Shown: piece after piece, positions 1-5,185 of the stretch
Position numbering within the stretch: the first letter of the stretch is position 1
How the letters are laid out: every line of letters begins with the position of its first letter
Source: Marinagarivorans sp. UBA5868
GTDB taxonomy: Bacteria > Pseudomonadota > Gammaproteobacteria > Pseudomonadales > Cellvibrionaceae
Direction: 5' to 3'
NCBI GenBank assembly: GCA_002432095.1
Contig: DJFQ01000147.1
Span: forward strand, 1 to 5,340
Length of the DNA: 5,340 nucleotides
Notes under the pieces: model-generated
What the model saw: the letters and a program-made list of their open reading frames with translations, nothing else
The model's database searches: none
Told to the model about the DNA's origin: nothing
Program-made: the position numbers and the translations under genes

Positions 1-401
1 CGGTCACTTAAATATCGCTTTACTCTGAAGACCGTGTGAGCTGCTTTCCCTTGTATCCAGTCAACCTTTTGTCGTGGGCGATTGGGCCAATCGCACAGCA
101 GCGGCAAGACGATCTCACCGGTCGTCGCTTTAAGATGGCCACTTACGATGGCAGAGTAACGTTTATAAATAACGCGCTTTTCAAACTGCTGCCCAAGGTT
201 TTTTTGGCAGGCGTGATTCAATGCAAACAACACCACGCCGGAGGTGGCCATGTCCAAGCGGTGGACGACCCGGGCGTTGGGGTAAAAACTGCGCACTTGG
301 TCAAAGAGGTTTTCCGGGTCACTTAGGCCGGGAACACAAAGCAGATTCTCTGGTTTGGCCACTGCGACCAGGTGCGCATCCTCGTAAAGTATGTTCAGCA
401 T
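1..401 (-). CDS. rluA: RluA-family pseudouridine synthase, 3' end beyond window
   Basis: This enzyme converts uridine to pseudouridine in RNA; E. coli RluA acts on 23S rRNA U746 and on U32 of several tRNAs. I translated the minus strand from the ATG at 401-399 and found 133 open codons running off the left edge. The catalytic HRLD motif is at residues 47-50, with Asp50 the expected nucleophile, followed by MATSG. The segment CDWPNRPRQK at 103-112 is close to E. coli RluA (CDWPNRPKQK) and argues for RluA over RluC or RluD. No S4 domain precedes the catalytic domain, which also fits RluA. E. coli RluA has about 219 residues, so roughly the last 85 are missing. In-frame extension upstream meets a stop at 435-437 with no other start codon. 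GGAG lies 14 bases before the ATG, rather far, inside a small hairpin. A TAGAAT box on the minus strand at 437-432 could be a -10 element, but I see no good -35. It is divergent from holB. Confidence 0.93.
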   Translation of the reverse strand, partial: MLNILYEDAHLVAVAKPENLLCVPGLSDPENLFDQVRSFYPNARVVHRLDMATSGVVLFALNHACQKNLGQQFEKRVIYKRYSAIVSGHLKATTGEIVLPLLCDWPNRPRQKVDWIQGKAAHTVFRVKRYLSD

Positions 402-414
402 AGTGTGATCGGCT

Positions 415-428
415 GCTCCAAAAGGAGC
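415..428. repeat. 14-bp inverted repeat in the rluA/holB divergent gap
   Basis: The sequence GCTCC-AAAA-GGAGC forms a 5-bp stem with a 4-base loop. In the rluA transcript the right arm contains GGAG, the only Shine-Dalgarno-like sequence upstream of rluA, so the hairpin could mask it. It also lies between the two divergent genes, where it could be an operator. It is too short to be convincing alone. Confidence 0.4.
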
Positions 429-447
429 GCCATTCTACGTTAGTTAT

Positions 448-452
448 GGGAG
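448..452 (+). promoter_or_regulatory. Ribosome binding site of holB
   Basis: GGGAG lies 6 bases before the ATG at 459. This favours ATG 459 over the in-frame TTG at 453, which would leave no spacing between the site and the start codon. Confidence 0.7.
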
Positions 453-458
453 TTGCAG

Positions 459-1445
459 ATGTCTCTCGCAGGCTTGTTACCACAACCACCGTATCCCTGG
501 TTTACTGCCGTATGGGAGGGTTTTGCCCGTCAAGTGGAGCAGGATCGTTTGCCGCACGCGCTGCTTTTGGTGGGTCAAACCGGAATTGGTACTTTGGAAC
601 TGGCCCGAGCTATGGCGCAATACCTGTTGTGCGCGGCGCCGCGCCCAGGGCGTTCATGCGGGCAATGCAGAGCCTGCTTGCTCATCCAAGCAGATAGTCA
701 TCCGGATTTGCATTGGGTAGGTCCGGAAGACGGCGCTCAGTCCATTAAAATCGGGCAAATCCGCGAGATGACCGACTTCACCAATAAAACTGCTCAGCAG
801 GGTGGGCGCAAGTTGGTTGTTTTATCTCCGGCCGAGACAATGAACATCAACGCTGCCAACGCTTTATTAAAGAGTCTTGAAGAGCCGAGCGGCGACTGTG
901 TGTATCTGCTTGTAACAGAACAGCCAGCGTTCTTGATGGCCACCATTCGCAGTCGCTGTTCGCGTGTGCAAATCCGTACCCCAGATTTCGCTGACGCGCT
1001 CCAGTGGTTGGAACGTAATCGTGTTACCGACGCAGAAAATCTTCTTCAGGCTGCGGGTGGGAGGCCGTTGCGGGTTATGGATTGGCTTGCCAATGATCTT
1101 TGGGGGCAGAGGGAGCAATTGCGAAAGGAATTGCAGAGTCTGCTGGATGGTACTTCTAACTTTTTGGAGTGCGCCAAAGGGGTGTCGGCGTACGGTAGTG
1201 TCTGGATTGTCGAACAACTGCAAATCTGGATTGCCGAAGCCGTGCGCATGAGTGCATTAACGCGAGGTAGCGATGATACCTTGGTTGGCCATCTGCTGAC
1301 TTTGCCGACGCAGCGACTCCTGCGTTACTACGACTTGTTGGGTGCGAAAAAGCGTCTATTGCTCAGCACGGCGAACCCAAATCCGCAATTGCTGCTTGAA
1401 GAAATCATGATGGATCTAAAGGAATTAGGTCGAAAAAGCAGCTAG
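459..1445 (+). CDS. holB: DNA polymerase III delta prime subunit (clamp loader)
   Basis: Delta prime is the stator of the clamp loader that opens the beta clamp and places it on DNA at the replication fork. The 328-residue protein matches the family length (E. coli 334). The N-terminal AAA+-like module has a degenerate P-loop, GQTGIGT at 39-45, lacking the lysine of an active Walker A; this is normal for delta prime, which does not hydrolyse ATP. Four cysteines (58, 67, 70, 73; CxxCxxC after an upstream Cys) form the zinc-binding module. The conserved NALLKSLEEP is at 134-143, and the SRC motif at 165-167 supplies the arginine finger for a neighbouring subunit. The C-terminal third is helical and poorly conserved, as in the family. 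It heads a cluster with pilZ and a tatD-like gene. In E. coli and P. aeruginosa tmk lies directly upstream; here divergent rluA does. Confidence 0.95.
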   Translation: MSLAGLLPQPPYPWFTAVWEGFARQVEQDRLPHALLLVGQTGIGTLELARAMAQYLLCAAPRPGRSCGQCRACLLIQADSHPDLHWVGPEDGAQSIKIGQIREMTDFTNKTAQQGGRKLVVLSPAETMNINAANALLKSLEEPSGDCVYLLVTEQPAFLMATIRSRCSRVQIRTPDFADALQWLERNRVTDAENLLQAAGGRPLRVMDWLANDLWGQREQLRKELQSLLDGTSNFLECAKGVSAYGSVWIVEQLQIWIAEAVRMSALTRGSDDTLVGHLLTLPTQRLLRYYDLLGAKKRLLLSTANPNPQLLLEEIMMDLKELGRKSS

Positions 1446-1460
1446 ATTTAATGATTAGGC

Positions 1461-1480
1461 GCCAAGCGCATTCGATTGGC
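1461..1480. repeat. Inverted repeat downstream of holB
   Basis: GCCAA at 1461-1465 and TTGGC at 1476-1480 can pair as a 5-bp stem with a 10-base loop. It is weak alone, but together with the stronger hairpin at 1497-1511 it shows that the 101-base holB-pilZ gap is structured. Confidence 0.3.
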
Positions 1481-1496
1481 TTGTGCTATTCCTTTT

Positions 1497-1511
1497 CGCG
1501 CTAGAAGCGCG
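1497..1511 (+). other. GC-rich hairpin between holB and pilZ (possible weak terminator or attenuator)
   Basis: CGCGCT and AGCGCG form a perfect 6-bp stem around the loop AGA. It is followed by TATGTTTTG, which is T-rich but interrupted, so this is at best a leaky intrinsic terminator. It could lower transcription from holB into pilZ or protect a processed pilZ transcript end. The rest of the gap (1446-1546) has no promoter I can identify with confidence. Confidence 0.45.
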
Positions 1512-1546
1512 TATGTTTTGCGTCGTTGCTTATATGAGGTTTGCTT

Positions 1547-1897
1547 ATGGCCGGCTTGGGTGGCCCACGTAACGGTATTCTATCCCTGACCATCCGGGAC
1601 AAGGCGGTGCTTTACGCCGCTTACATGCCATTTATTCAAAATGGCGGTCTGTTTATTCCCACCAACAAGTCATACAACCTCGGCGATGAGGTTTTTATGT
1701 TGCTCAATCTCATGGATGAACCGGAAAAGATACCGGTTGCCGGAAAGGTTGTGTGGATCACTCCCAAGGGCGCGCAGGGTAATCGTGCTGCAGGTATAGG
1801 GGTTCAGTTCAGTGGGGAGGATGATTCCGCATCCAAAAAAATTGAAACCTATCTTGCGGGGTCCATCGATTCAGACCGCCCCACGCATACCATGTAA
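1547..1897 (+). CDS. pilZ: Type IV pilus assembly protein PilZ
   Basis: PilZ is a small cytoplasmic protein needed for type IV pilus biogenesis and twitching motility; in Xanthomonas it bridges the assembly ATPase PilB and the EAL protein FimX. The 116-residue protein closely resembles P. aeruginosa PilZ (118 residues) as I recall it, including LYAAYMPFI (22-30), NGGLFIPT (32-39), VFMLLNLMDEPEKIPVAGKV (49-68) and the ending RPTHTM. The RxxxR and D/NxSxxG residues that bind cyclic di-GMP in other PilZ domains are absent: the second motif position reads NGGLF. This is typical of the pilus-type PilZ, which does not bind the nucleotide. GAGG at 1536-1539 is 7 bases before ATG 1547, so I prefer this start to the in-frame TTG at 1541. 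The tatD-like gene begins 6 bases after the stop codon. Confidence 0.95.
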   Translation: MAGLGGPRNGILSLTIRDKAVLYAAYMPFIQNGGLFIPTNKSYNLGDEVFMLLNLMDEPEKIPVAGKVVWITPKGAQGNRAAGIGVQFSGEDDSASKKIETYLAGSIDSDRPTHTM

Positions 1898-1903
1898 CCC
1901 GCT

Positions 1904-2683
1904 ATGCTCGTTGACTCCCACTGCCACCTCGACCGCCTGAATCTGGAACAATGCGGCGGCTCTTTGACTGCCGCACTGGAAGGGGCGCGTGCGGATGGCG
2001 TCAGCCATATGCTGTGCGTTTGTATCAGCGCAGAAAACCGCCAAACGGTATTGGACATTGCTTTGGCAGACCGACGGATCTTTGCTTCCGCTGGGGTTCA
2101 TCCGTCAGATGTTGACGAAGGTGTTGTGTCGGTTGATACGCTCAAAGCGTGGTGTGATCACCCAAAAGTTGTTGCTTTGGGTGAGACGGGATTGGATTAC
2201 TACTACAGCAAGGATCGCAGTGAACAGCAAAAGCAGAGTTTTTTAAACCACTTGCTGGCCGGCGCCGACCTGGATTTGCCGGTCATTGTGCACACCAGGG
2301 ACGCGCGGTCTGACACGATTGATTTGATTAAGGCCAGTGGCAGTCCTTCATCCGCCGGTGTTTTGCATTGTTTTACTGAGTCTTGGGAAATGGCGCGTCA
2401 GGCGTTGGACGAAGGATATTACATTTCGATTTCGGGCATCGTGACCTTCCGTAACGCCGATGAGCTGAGAGAAGTAGCAAAAAAGGTTCCTATGGATCGC
2501 CTTTTGGTAGAGACAGATTCACCTTATCTGGCTCCGGTCCCATACCGCGGAAAGTCCAATCAGCCGCGGTATGTCAGAGCGGTAGCCGAGTATATTGCTG
2601 AACTTCGTGAAACGAGTCTCGAACAATTGGCTGAGCAGACATCGTCAAACTTTTTCCGGCTTTTCAAGCGCGCTCAAGTCTGA
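1904..2683 (+). CDS. ycfH: TatD-family metal-dependent hydrolase (YcfH-like)
   Basis: TatD proteins are cytoplasmic TIM-barrel hydrolases with two metal ions. E. coli TatD has DNase activity, while YcfH is less well characterised, so the exact substrate is uncertain. The 259-residue length fits the family. All metal ligands are present: the HxH pair His6 and His8 in DSHCHLD, Glu94 in GETGLDYY (93-100), His130 in VIVHTRDA, His155 in LHCFTES and Asp205 in VETDSPYLAP. GVHP at 64-67 and the closing SNFFRLF complete the signature. The gene order holB-pilZ-tatD matches Pseudomonas, and holB-ycfH matches E. coli, which supports YcfH over TatD proper; TatD proper lies by the tat operon in E. coli. 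No Shine-Dalgarno sequence precedes the ATG, and the pilZ stop is only 6 bases away, so translation is probably coupled to pilZ. Its last 20 bases overlap the convergent glycosyltransferase gene. Confidence 0.92.
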   Translation: MLVDSHCHLDRLNLEQCGGSLTAALEGARADGVSHMLCVCISAENRQTVLDIALADRRIFASAGVHPSDVDEGVVSVDTLKAWCDHPKVVALGETGLDYYYSKDRSEQQKQSFLNHLLAGADLDLPVIVHTRDARSDTIDLIKASGSPSSAGVLHCFTESWEMARQALDEGYYISISGIVTFRNADELREVAKKVPMDRLLVETDSPYLAPVPYRGKSNQPRYVRAVAEYIAELRETSLEQLAEQTSSNFFRLFKRAQV

Positions 2684-3764
2684 CTATGTTCTCGCGAGTA
2701 TCTGGCGGAGTCGGCGTTATTGGCTGATTCGAGATTGGAGTGGTTACCTGTTCCCACAGGGTGCTCGCCAGATTTTCAGGTTTAGACCAATCCCCTTTGC
2801 TAATCCATTCTGCTATTGCCGCAGCGACATCCGGATAGATCATCTGGCGGGGTTCGAAACCGCTTAACCACTCGCGCAACGTGTCCCGGTCCAGTGTGTC
2901 CATTGTCATCCCCAAGCCTAATAGTTCCAATGCCTTAGCGTTGGACAGTTGCTCCATTTGCCCCATAAGCGGCTTAACCAATAGTTTTTTCCCTAGTTGT
3001 ATCGCTTCGCTGGCCAATTCAAATCCGGCGTTGGATATAACACCATTGCAGGTCGTTAGATCGCGACAAAAACCTTCTCGTGACAAAGGCTTCAGCTGGA
3101 TATTGCTGAAACTTTCGTAATCTGTGAATGGGCCGTACACCACAAATAACCAAGATTGAAAAGGCTCAACGAGTTGCACGATATCTTCGATTTCCTCGAA
3201 ACCGAGGTACACGACTATCTTGTCTCGATCGATGTGTTGCCCCTGTGGGGGTATTTCGGCGATGGGTGGAAGAATAGGGGAGTTGAAATGATGCCAGTGC
3301 AAGCCAAGGCGATACGTTGCTGGTGCAAAGAACCGCATTAACAATTCAGAGACGATATTGTTACCGGATTTTGGCACTGGATAACGAAACGCATACTGGT
3401 GACCGATACCGATACACGGTTTTTTTTGCTGTCGTGCAGCCCATGCAGTGACAGGTTCAAAGTCAGTAAGAACCAAGTCGTACGCTGTCAGATCGATGGA
3501 TTTGACTTCATCAATAAAAGTTCTGATCCGGTTGCCAATTAAAGTGCCAAAAACCCTGATGCGTCCTCCAGAGTAGGAGAATGTCAGTCCGTGCATGCAT
3601 TGCCAGTCCGGTCCAAACTCCTCCATATCGAAATATTTACGGCGGTCCCGGCCGGAAAACAGAAAATCGACATTAAGCCCAATACGTTTGAAATGCTTGT
3701 TTAACGCTCGTGCTCTAGTGACGTGGCCATTGCCCGTGCCTTGAACTCCGTACAAAATTTTCAT
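2664..3764 (-). CDS. MurG-like glycosyltransferase, MJ1255/VC2487 family
   Basis: The 366-residue protein belongs to a family named after MJ1255 and VC2487, whose sugar donor and acceptor are not established to my knowledge. The N-terminus has the glycine-rich GVQGTGNGHVTRA (6-18), like the acceptor-side loop of MurG and other GT-B enzymes. The second half has SNAGFELASEAI (244-255) followed by GKKLLVKPLMGQMEQLSNA (258-276), the usual GT28-type nucleotide-sugar binding region with its closing Q/E-Q pair. No signal peptide or clear membrane span is seen, so it is probably a cytoplasmic or peripheral membrane enzyme. The C-terminal tail after about residue 330 is polar and proline/threonine-rich. 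It lies 7 bases after the PAP2 phosphatase gene, with no clear Shine-Dalgarno sequence, so translational coupling is likely. A lipid acceptor is my inference from that partner. The 3' end overlaps the tatD-like gene by 20 bases. Confidence 0.85.
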   Translation of the reverse strand: MKILYGVQGTGNGHVTRARALNKHFKRIGLNVDFLFSGRDRRKYFDMEEFGPDWQCMHGLTFSYSGGRIRVFGTLIGNRIRTFIDEVKSIDLTAYDLVLTDFEPVTAWAARQQKKPCIGIGHQYAFRYPVPKSGNNIVSELLMRFFAPATYRLGLHWHHFNSPILPPIAEIPPQGQHIDRDKIVVYLGFEEIEDIVQLVEPFQSWLFVVYGPFTDYESFSNIQLKPLSREGFCRDLTTCNGVISNAGFELASEAIQLGKKLLVKPLMGQMEQLSNAKALELLGLGMTMDTLDRDTLREWLSGFEPRQMIYPDVAAAIAEWISKGDWSKPENLASTLWEQVTTPISNQPITPTPPDTRENIVRLERA

Positions 3765-3771
3765 GGTGCTA

Positions 3772-4293
3772 TCACACAGCCAAGAGATTGATCATGCTCT
3801 GGCAAATGAGGAAACCCATGGTGGCTCCTGCCATGGTGTCCGTTGGAAAGTGGACTCCCAGAACCACTCGGGACATGCCGACACCTACGGCCCATGGATA
3901 CATAAGCCATGCTGTCCAGGGGAGGGCAAAGGCGAGAGCCCCGGCGACGAGAAAGGCGGCAGAAGTATGGCCCGAAGGGAAGCTAAATTGATCCGAGGGT
4001 TCTATGACGCTACGATAGCCGGGGATCGCGGCCGGCGGTCGATTGCGCTTAAATAACGACTTGAAGGCGAAATAACAAATCCTTTCAACAGCGAATCCTG
4101 CAATCATCAGCTGCACGAGTGGCCAGTTCTGCAGTAACACAAACAGTAATCCAGCTAATACATATAACGGTCCGTTAGCCGTATATGAACAGACTCTAGC
4201 CATTGATACCGCAATTGCGCGGTTTTTACGTCTAAGACACCAGTCAAAGGTTTTGAGATCGAAACTATGAATGCTCTGGAGTAGTAGGCGCAT
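3772..4293 (-). CDS. PAP2-family membrane phosphatase
   Basis: PAP2 (PgpB-like) enzymes remove phosphate from lipid phosphates such as phosphatidate, phosphatidylglycerophosphate or undecaprenyl pyrophosphate at the inner membrane. The full three-part phosphatase signature is present: K78-x6-R85-P86, then PSGH at 106-109 (His109 the proton donor), then S141-R142-x5-H148-x3-D152 (His148 the nucleophile). Hydrophobic stretches near 41-56, 59-76, 112-128, 131-147 and 153-171 fit a small multi-pass membrane protein; 173 residues is typical of the short class. The start is well supported by AGGAGA (4304-4299 on the minus strand), 5 bases before the ATG. The gene ends in tandem in-frame stops TGA TAG, 7 bases before the glycosyltransferase ATG, so the two form an operon. 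The lipid substrate cannot be told from sequence. Confidence 0.92.
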   Translation of the reverse strand: MRLLLQSIHSFDLKTFDWCLRRKNRAIAVSMARVCSYTANGPLYVLAGLLFVLLQNWPLVQLMIAGFAVERICYFAFKSLFKRNRPPAAIPGYRSVIEPSDQFSFPSGHTSAAFLVAGALAFALPWTAWLMYPWAVGVGMSRVVLGVHFPTDTMAGATMGFLICQSMINLLAV

Positions 4294-4298
4294 GGTGT

Positions 4299-4304
4299 TC
4301 TCCT
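4299..4304 (-). promoter_or_regulatory. Ribosome binding site of the PAP2 phosphatase gene
   Basis: The minus strand reads AGGAGA, 5 bases before the ATG at 4293. It is a near-perfect Shine-Dalgarno sequence and the strongest of the leftward operon, which contrasts with the absent site in front of the glycosyltransferase gene. Confidence 0.75.
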
Positions 4305-4378
4305 GTTTTTATTAAGCTAGCGCTGTTGTGTGAAGCAAATATTTCGTTGCTGTTGCAATTTTGTGACAAGGGCAAACC

Positions 4379-4392
4379 AAGCCGATTGGCTT
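4379..4392. repeat. Short inverted repeat just upstream of the dUTPase ribosome binding site
   Basis: AAGCC-GATT-GGCTT forms a 5-bp stem with a 4-base loop, ending 4 bases before the GAGGTGA ribosome binding site. It could influence dUTPase translation or be a small operator. The remainder of the divergent gap 4294-4406 is AT-rich, but I find no convincing -35/-10 pair on either strand. Confidence 0.35.
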
Positions 4393-4396
4393 AAAT

Positions 4397-4403
4397 GAGG
4401 TGA
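4397..4403 (+). promoter_or_regulatory. Ribosome binding site of the dUTPase gene
   Basis: GAGGTGA lies directly upstream of GTG 4407. An ATG at 4405 overlaps it but is followed at once by TGA, and the next in-frame ATG is at 4428, too far from this site. The site therefore selects the GTG. Confidence 0.7.
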
Positions 4404-4406
4404 AAT

Positions 4407-5024
4407 GTGAAGCAAAAGCTATTGGCCATGCTGCAGATGCAGAATGAGATGAACAGCCGAGTGCATCCATCCTGGCGCGATCAAGACTATGAGTGGTACA
4501 GGGCCATATGGATTGAATGCGCGGAACTCATGGATCATTACGGTTGGAAATGGTGGAAGAAGCAGTCTCCCGATCGGGAGCAGGTCATTCTCGAGTTGAT
4601 CGATATCTGGCACTTCGGCCTTAGCAGTTTATTGCAGGCGGAAATTTCCGAAGACAAGATTGCGGATCGCCTCGAAGCCGCTATGTCGGCGACACAGCTT
4701 GATCAAGTTTTTCTCGACGACGTGGAAACCTTTGCACAACGCACCCTCTCGACCCGACAGTTTGATCCGCTGTTGTTTAATCGGCTTTTGTGCCACATGG
4801 ATATATCACTGGATCATCTTTACCGTTCCTATGTCGGTAAAAACGTTCTCAATTTCTTTCGTCAGGACCGTGGTTATAAAGAAGGCTCTTATAAGAAGCA
4901 TTGGCAGGATGGGCGAGAAGATAATGTGCATCTGGTAGAGATTCTTGAACTTCTCGACAGCGACAGTTCCACCTATCGACAGGATGTGTACCGGGAACTT
5001 GCAAACCGATATCCGGCCTCATAG
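4407..5024 (+). CDS. Dimeric all-alpha dUTP diphosphatase (dUTPase_2 type)
   Basis: The enzyme hydrolyses dUTP to dUMP and pyrophosphate, keeping uracil out of DNA and feeding dTMP synthesis. The 205-residue protein is all-alpha, related to MazG and the dimeric dUTPases, and unrelated to the beta-rich trimeric Dut. The metal-binding helix carries E37xxE40 in WIECAELMDHYGWKWWKKQ, and a second acidic pair is E63xxD66 in ELIDIWHF. The C-terminal signature KNVLNFFRQDRGYKEG (145-160), then KKHW and GREDN (169-173), is typical of the family's substrate-binding region. Translation starts at GTG 4407 behind GAGGTGA; homologues as I recall them also begin a few residues before the LQMQNEMN helix. It is divergent from the PAP2 gene, while mdh follows after 179 bases with its own promoter. 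I leave the symbol blank because dut usually denotes the trimeric enzyme. Confidence 0.9.
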   Translation: MKQKLLAMLQMQNEMNSRVHPSWRDQDYEWYRAIWIECAELMDHYGWKWWKKQSPDREQVILELIDIWHFGLSSLLQAEISEDKIADRLEAAMSATQLDQVFLDDVETFAQRTLSTRQFDPLLFNRLLCHMDISLDHLYRSYVGKNVLNFFRQDRGYKEGSYKKHWQDGREDNVHLVEILELLDSDSSTYRQDVYRELANRYPAS

Positions 5025-5036
5025 CGACCGGTCGCT
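5023..5036. promoter_or_regulatory. 14-bp perfect palindrome, candidate operator upstream of mdh
   Basis: AGCGACCGGTCGCT is a perfect palindrome overlapping the last two bases of the dUTPase stop codon and ending 6 bases before the mdh -35 box. It is not followed by a T-run, so it is not a classical terminator. Its position suits a dimeric regulator of the mdh promoter. No known regulator site is recognised. Confidence 0.45.
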
Positions 5037-5042
5037 GCAATA

Positions 5043-5070
5043 ATGACATTTTCATTCATTACTCTATAAT
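5043..5070 (+). promoter_or_regulatory. Sigma-70-type promoter for mdh
   Basis: The -35 box ATGACA (5043-5048) matches the consensus TTGACA at five of six positions. The -10 box TATAAT (5065-5070) is perfect, and the spacer is 16 bases. Transcription would start near 5077, giving a leader of about 125 bases before mdh. Confidence 0.75.
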
Positions 5071-5115
5071 GGCGCCGCATTTGATTCCCCTGCTCGGCAC
5101 AACAGTCCGCGCCCG

Positions 5116-5135
5116 CTCAGAGTCTCTGAGCTCAG
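5116..5135 (+). repeat. Overlapping inverted repeats in the mdh leader
   Basis: CTCAGA (5116-5121) pairs with TCTGAG (5125-5130) around a 3-base loop, and CTGAGCTCAG (5126-5135) is itself a palindrome. The middle TGAG segment can pair with either CTCA flank, so two mutually exclusive folds are possible in the leader RNA. Confidence 0.4.
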
Positions 5136-5149
5136 CTAAAACCCGGTCG

Positions 5150-5175
5150 TCGGCAATGTTTTGCTTTGCTGCCGA
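5150..5175 (+). repeat. Stem-loop in the mdh leader
   Basis: TCGGCA (5150-5155) and TGCCGA (5170-5175) form a 6-bp stem, extendable by one G-U pair, around a 14-base U-rich loop. It ends 17 bases before the mdh Shine-Dalgarno sequence. Confidence 0.4.
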
Positions 5176-5185
5176 TCTTCACTAA

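Noticed and set aside
453..458. TTG at 453 as start of holB
   Set aside because: The GGGAG site ends at 452, leaving no spacing to this TTG; ATG 459 has a proper 6-base spacing.
867..1223. Antisense open frame of 118 codons opposite holB
   Set aside because: It lies wholly inside a confident gene, has no ribosome binding site that stands out and no recognisable domain; it is a shadow of holB coding bias.
1473..1482. Identical 10-mer CGATTGGCTT at 1473-1482 and 4383-4392, each in a hairpin between genes
   Set aside because: By rough estimate several 10-mer matches are expected by chance in a window this size, and the surrounding bases differ.
1451..1504. 17-codon open frame just after holB, ending inside the 1497-1511 hairpin
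   Set aside because: It looked like a leader peptide with an attenuator, but it has no ribosome binding site, no codon run typical of an attenuator peptide, and its length is easily reached by chance.
1541..1546. TTG at 1541 as start of pilZ
   Set aside because: It would be one base after the GAGG site; ATG 1547 has a 7-base spacing.
1547..1897. PilZ as a cyclic di-GMP receptor
   Set aside because: The RxxxR and D/NxSxxG binding residues are missing, as in the pilus-type PilZ of Pseudomonas and Xanthomonas.
4294..4406. Divergent promoters for the PAP2 and dUTPase genes
   Set aside because: Candidate boxes such as TTGTCA, TTGCAA and TTAATA could not be paired at 16-18 base spacing with an acceptable partner on either strand, so no promoter is called although one is expected here.
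5069..5185. Open frame of 38 codons in the mdh leader starting at an ATG that overlaps the -10 box
   Set aside because: The predicted transcript starts downstream of this ATG, there is no Shine-Dalgarno sequence, and the inner ATG at 5156 also lacks one. The translation resembles nothing I know.
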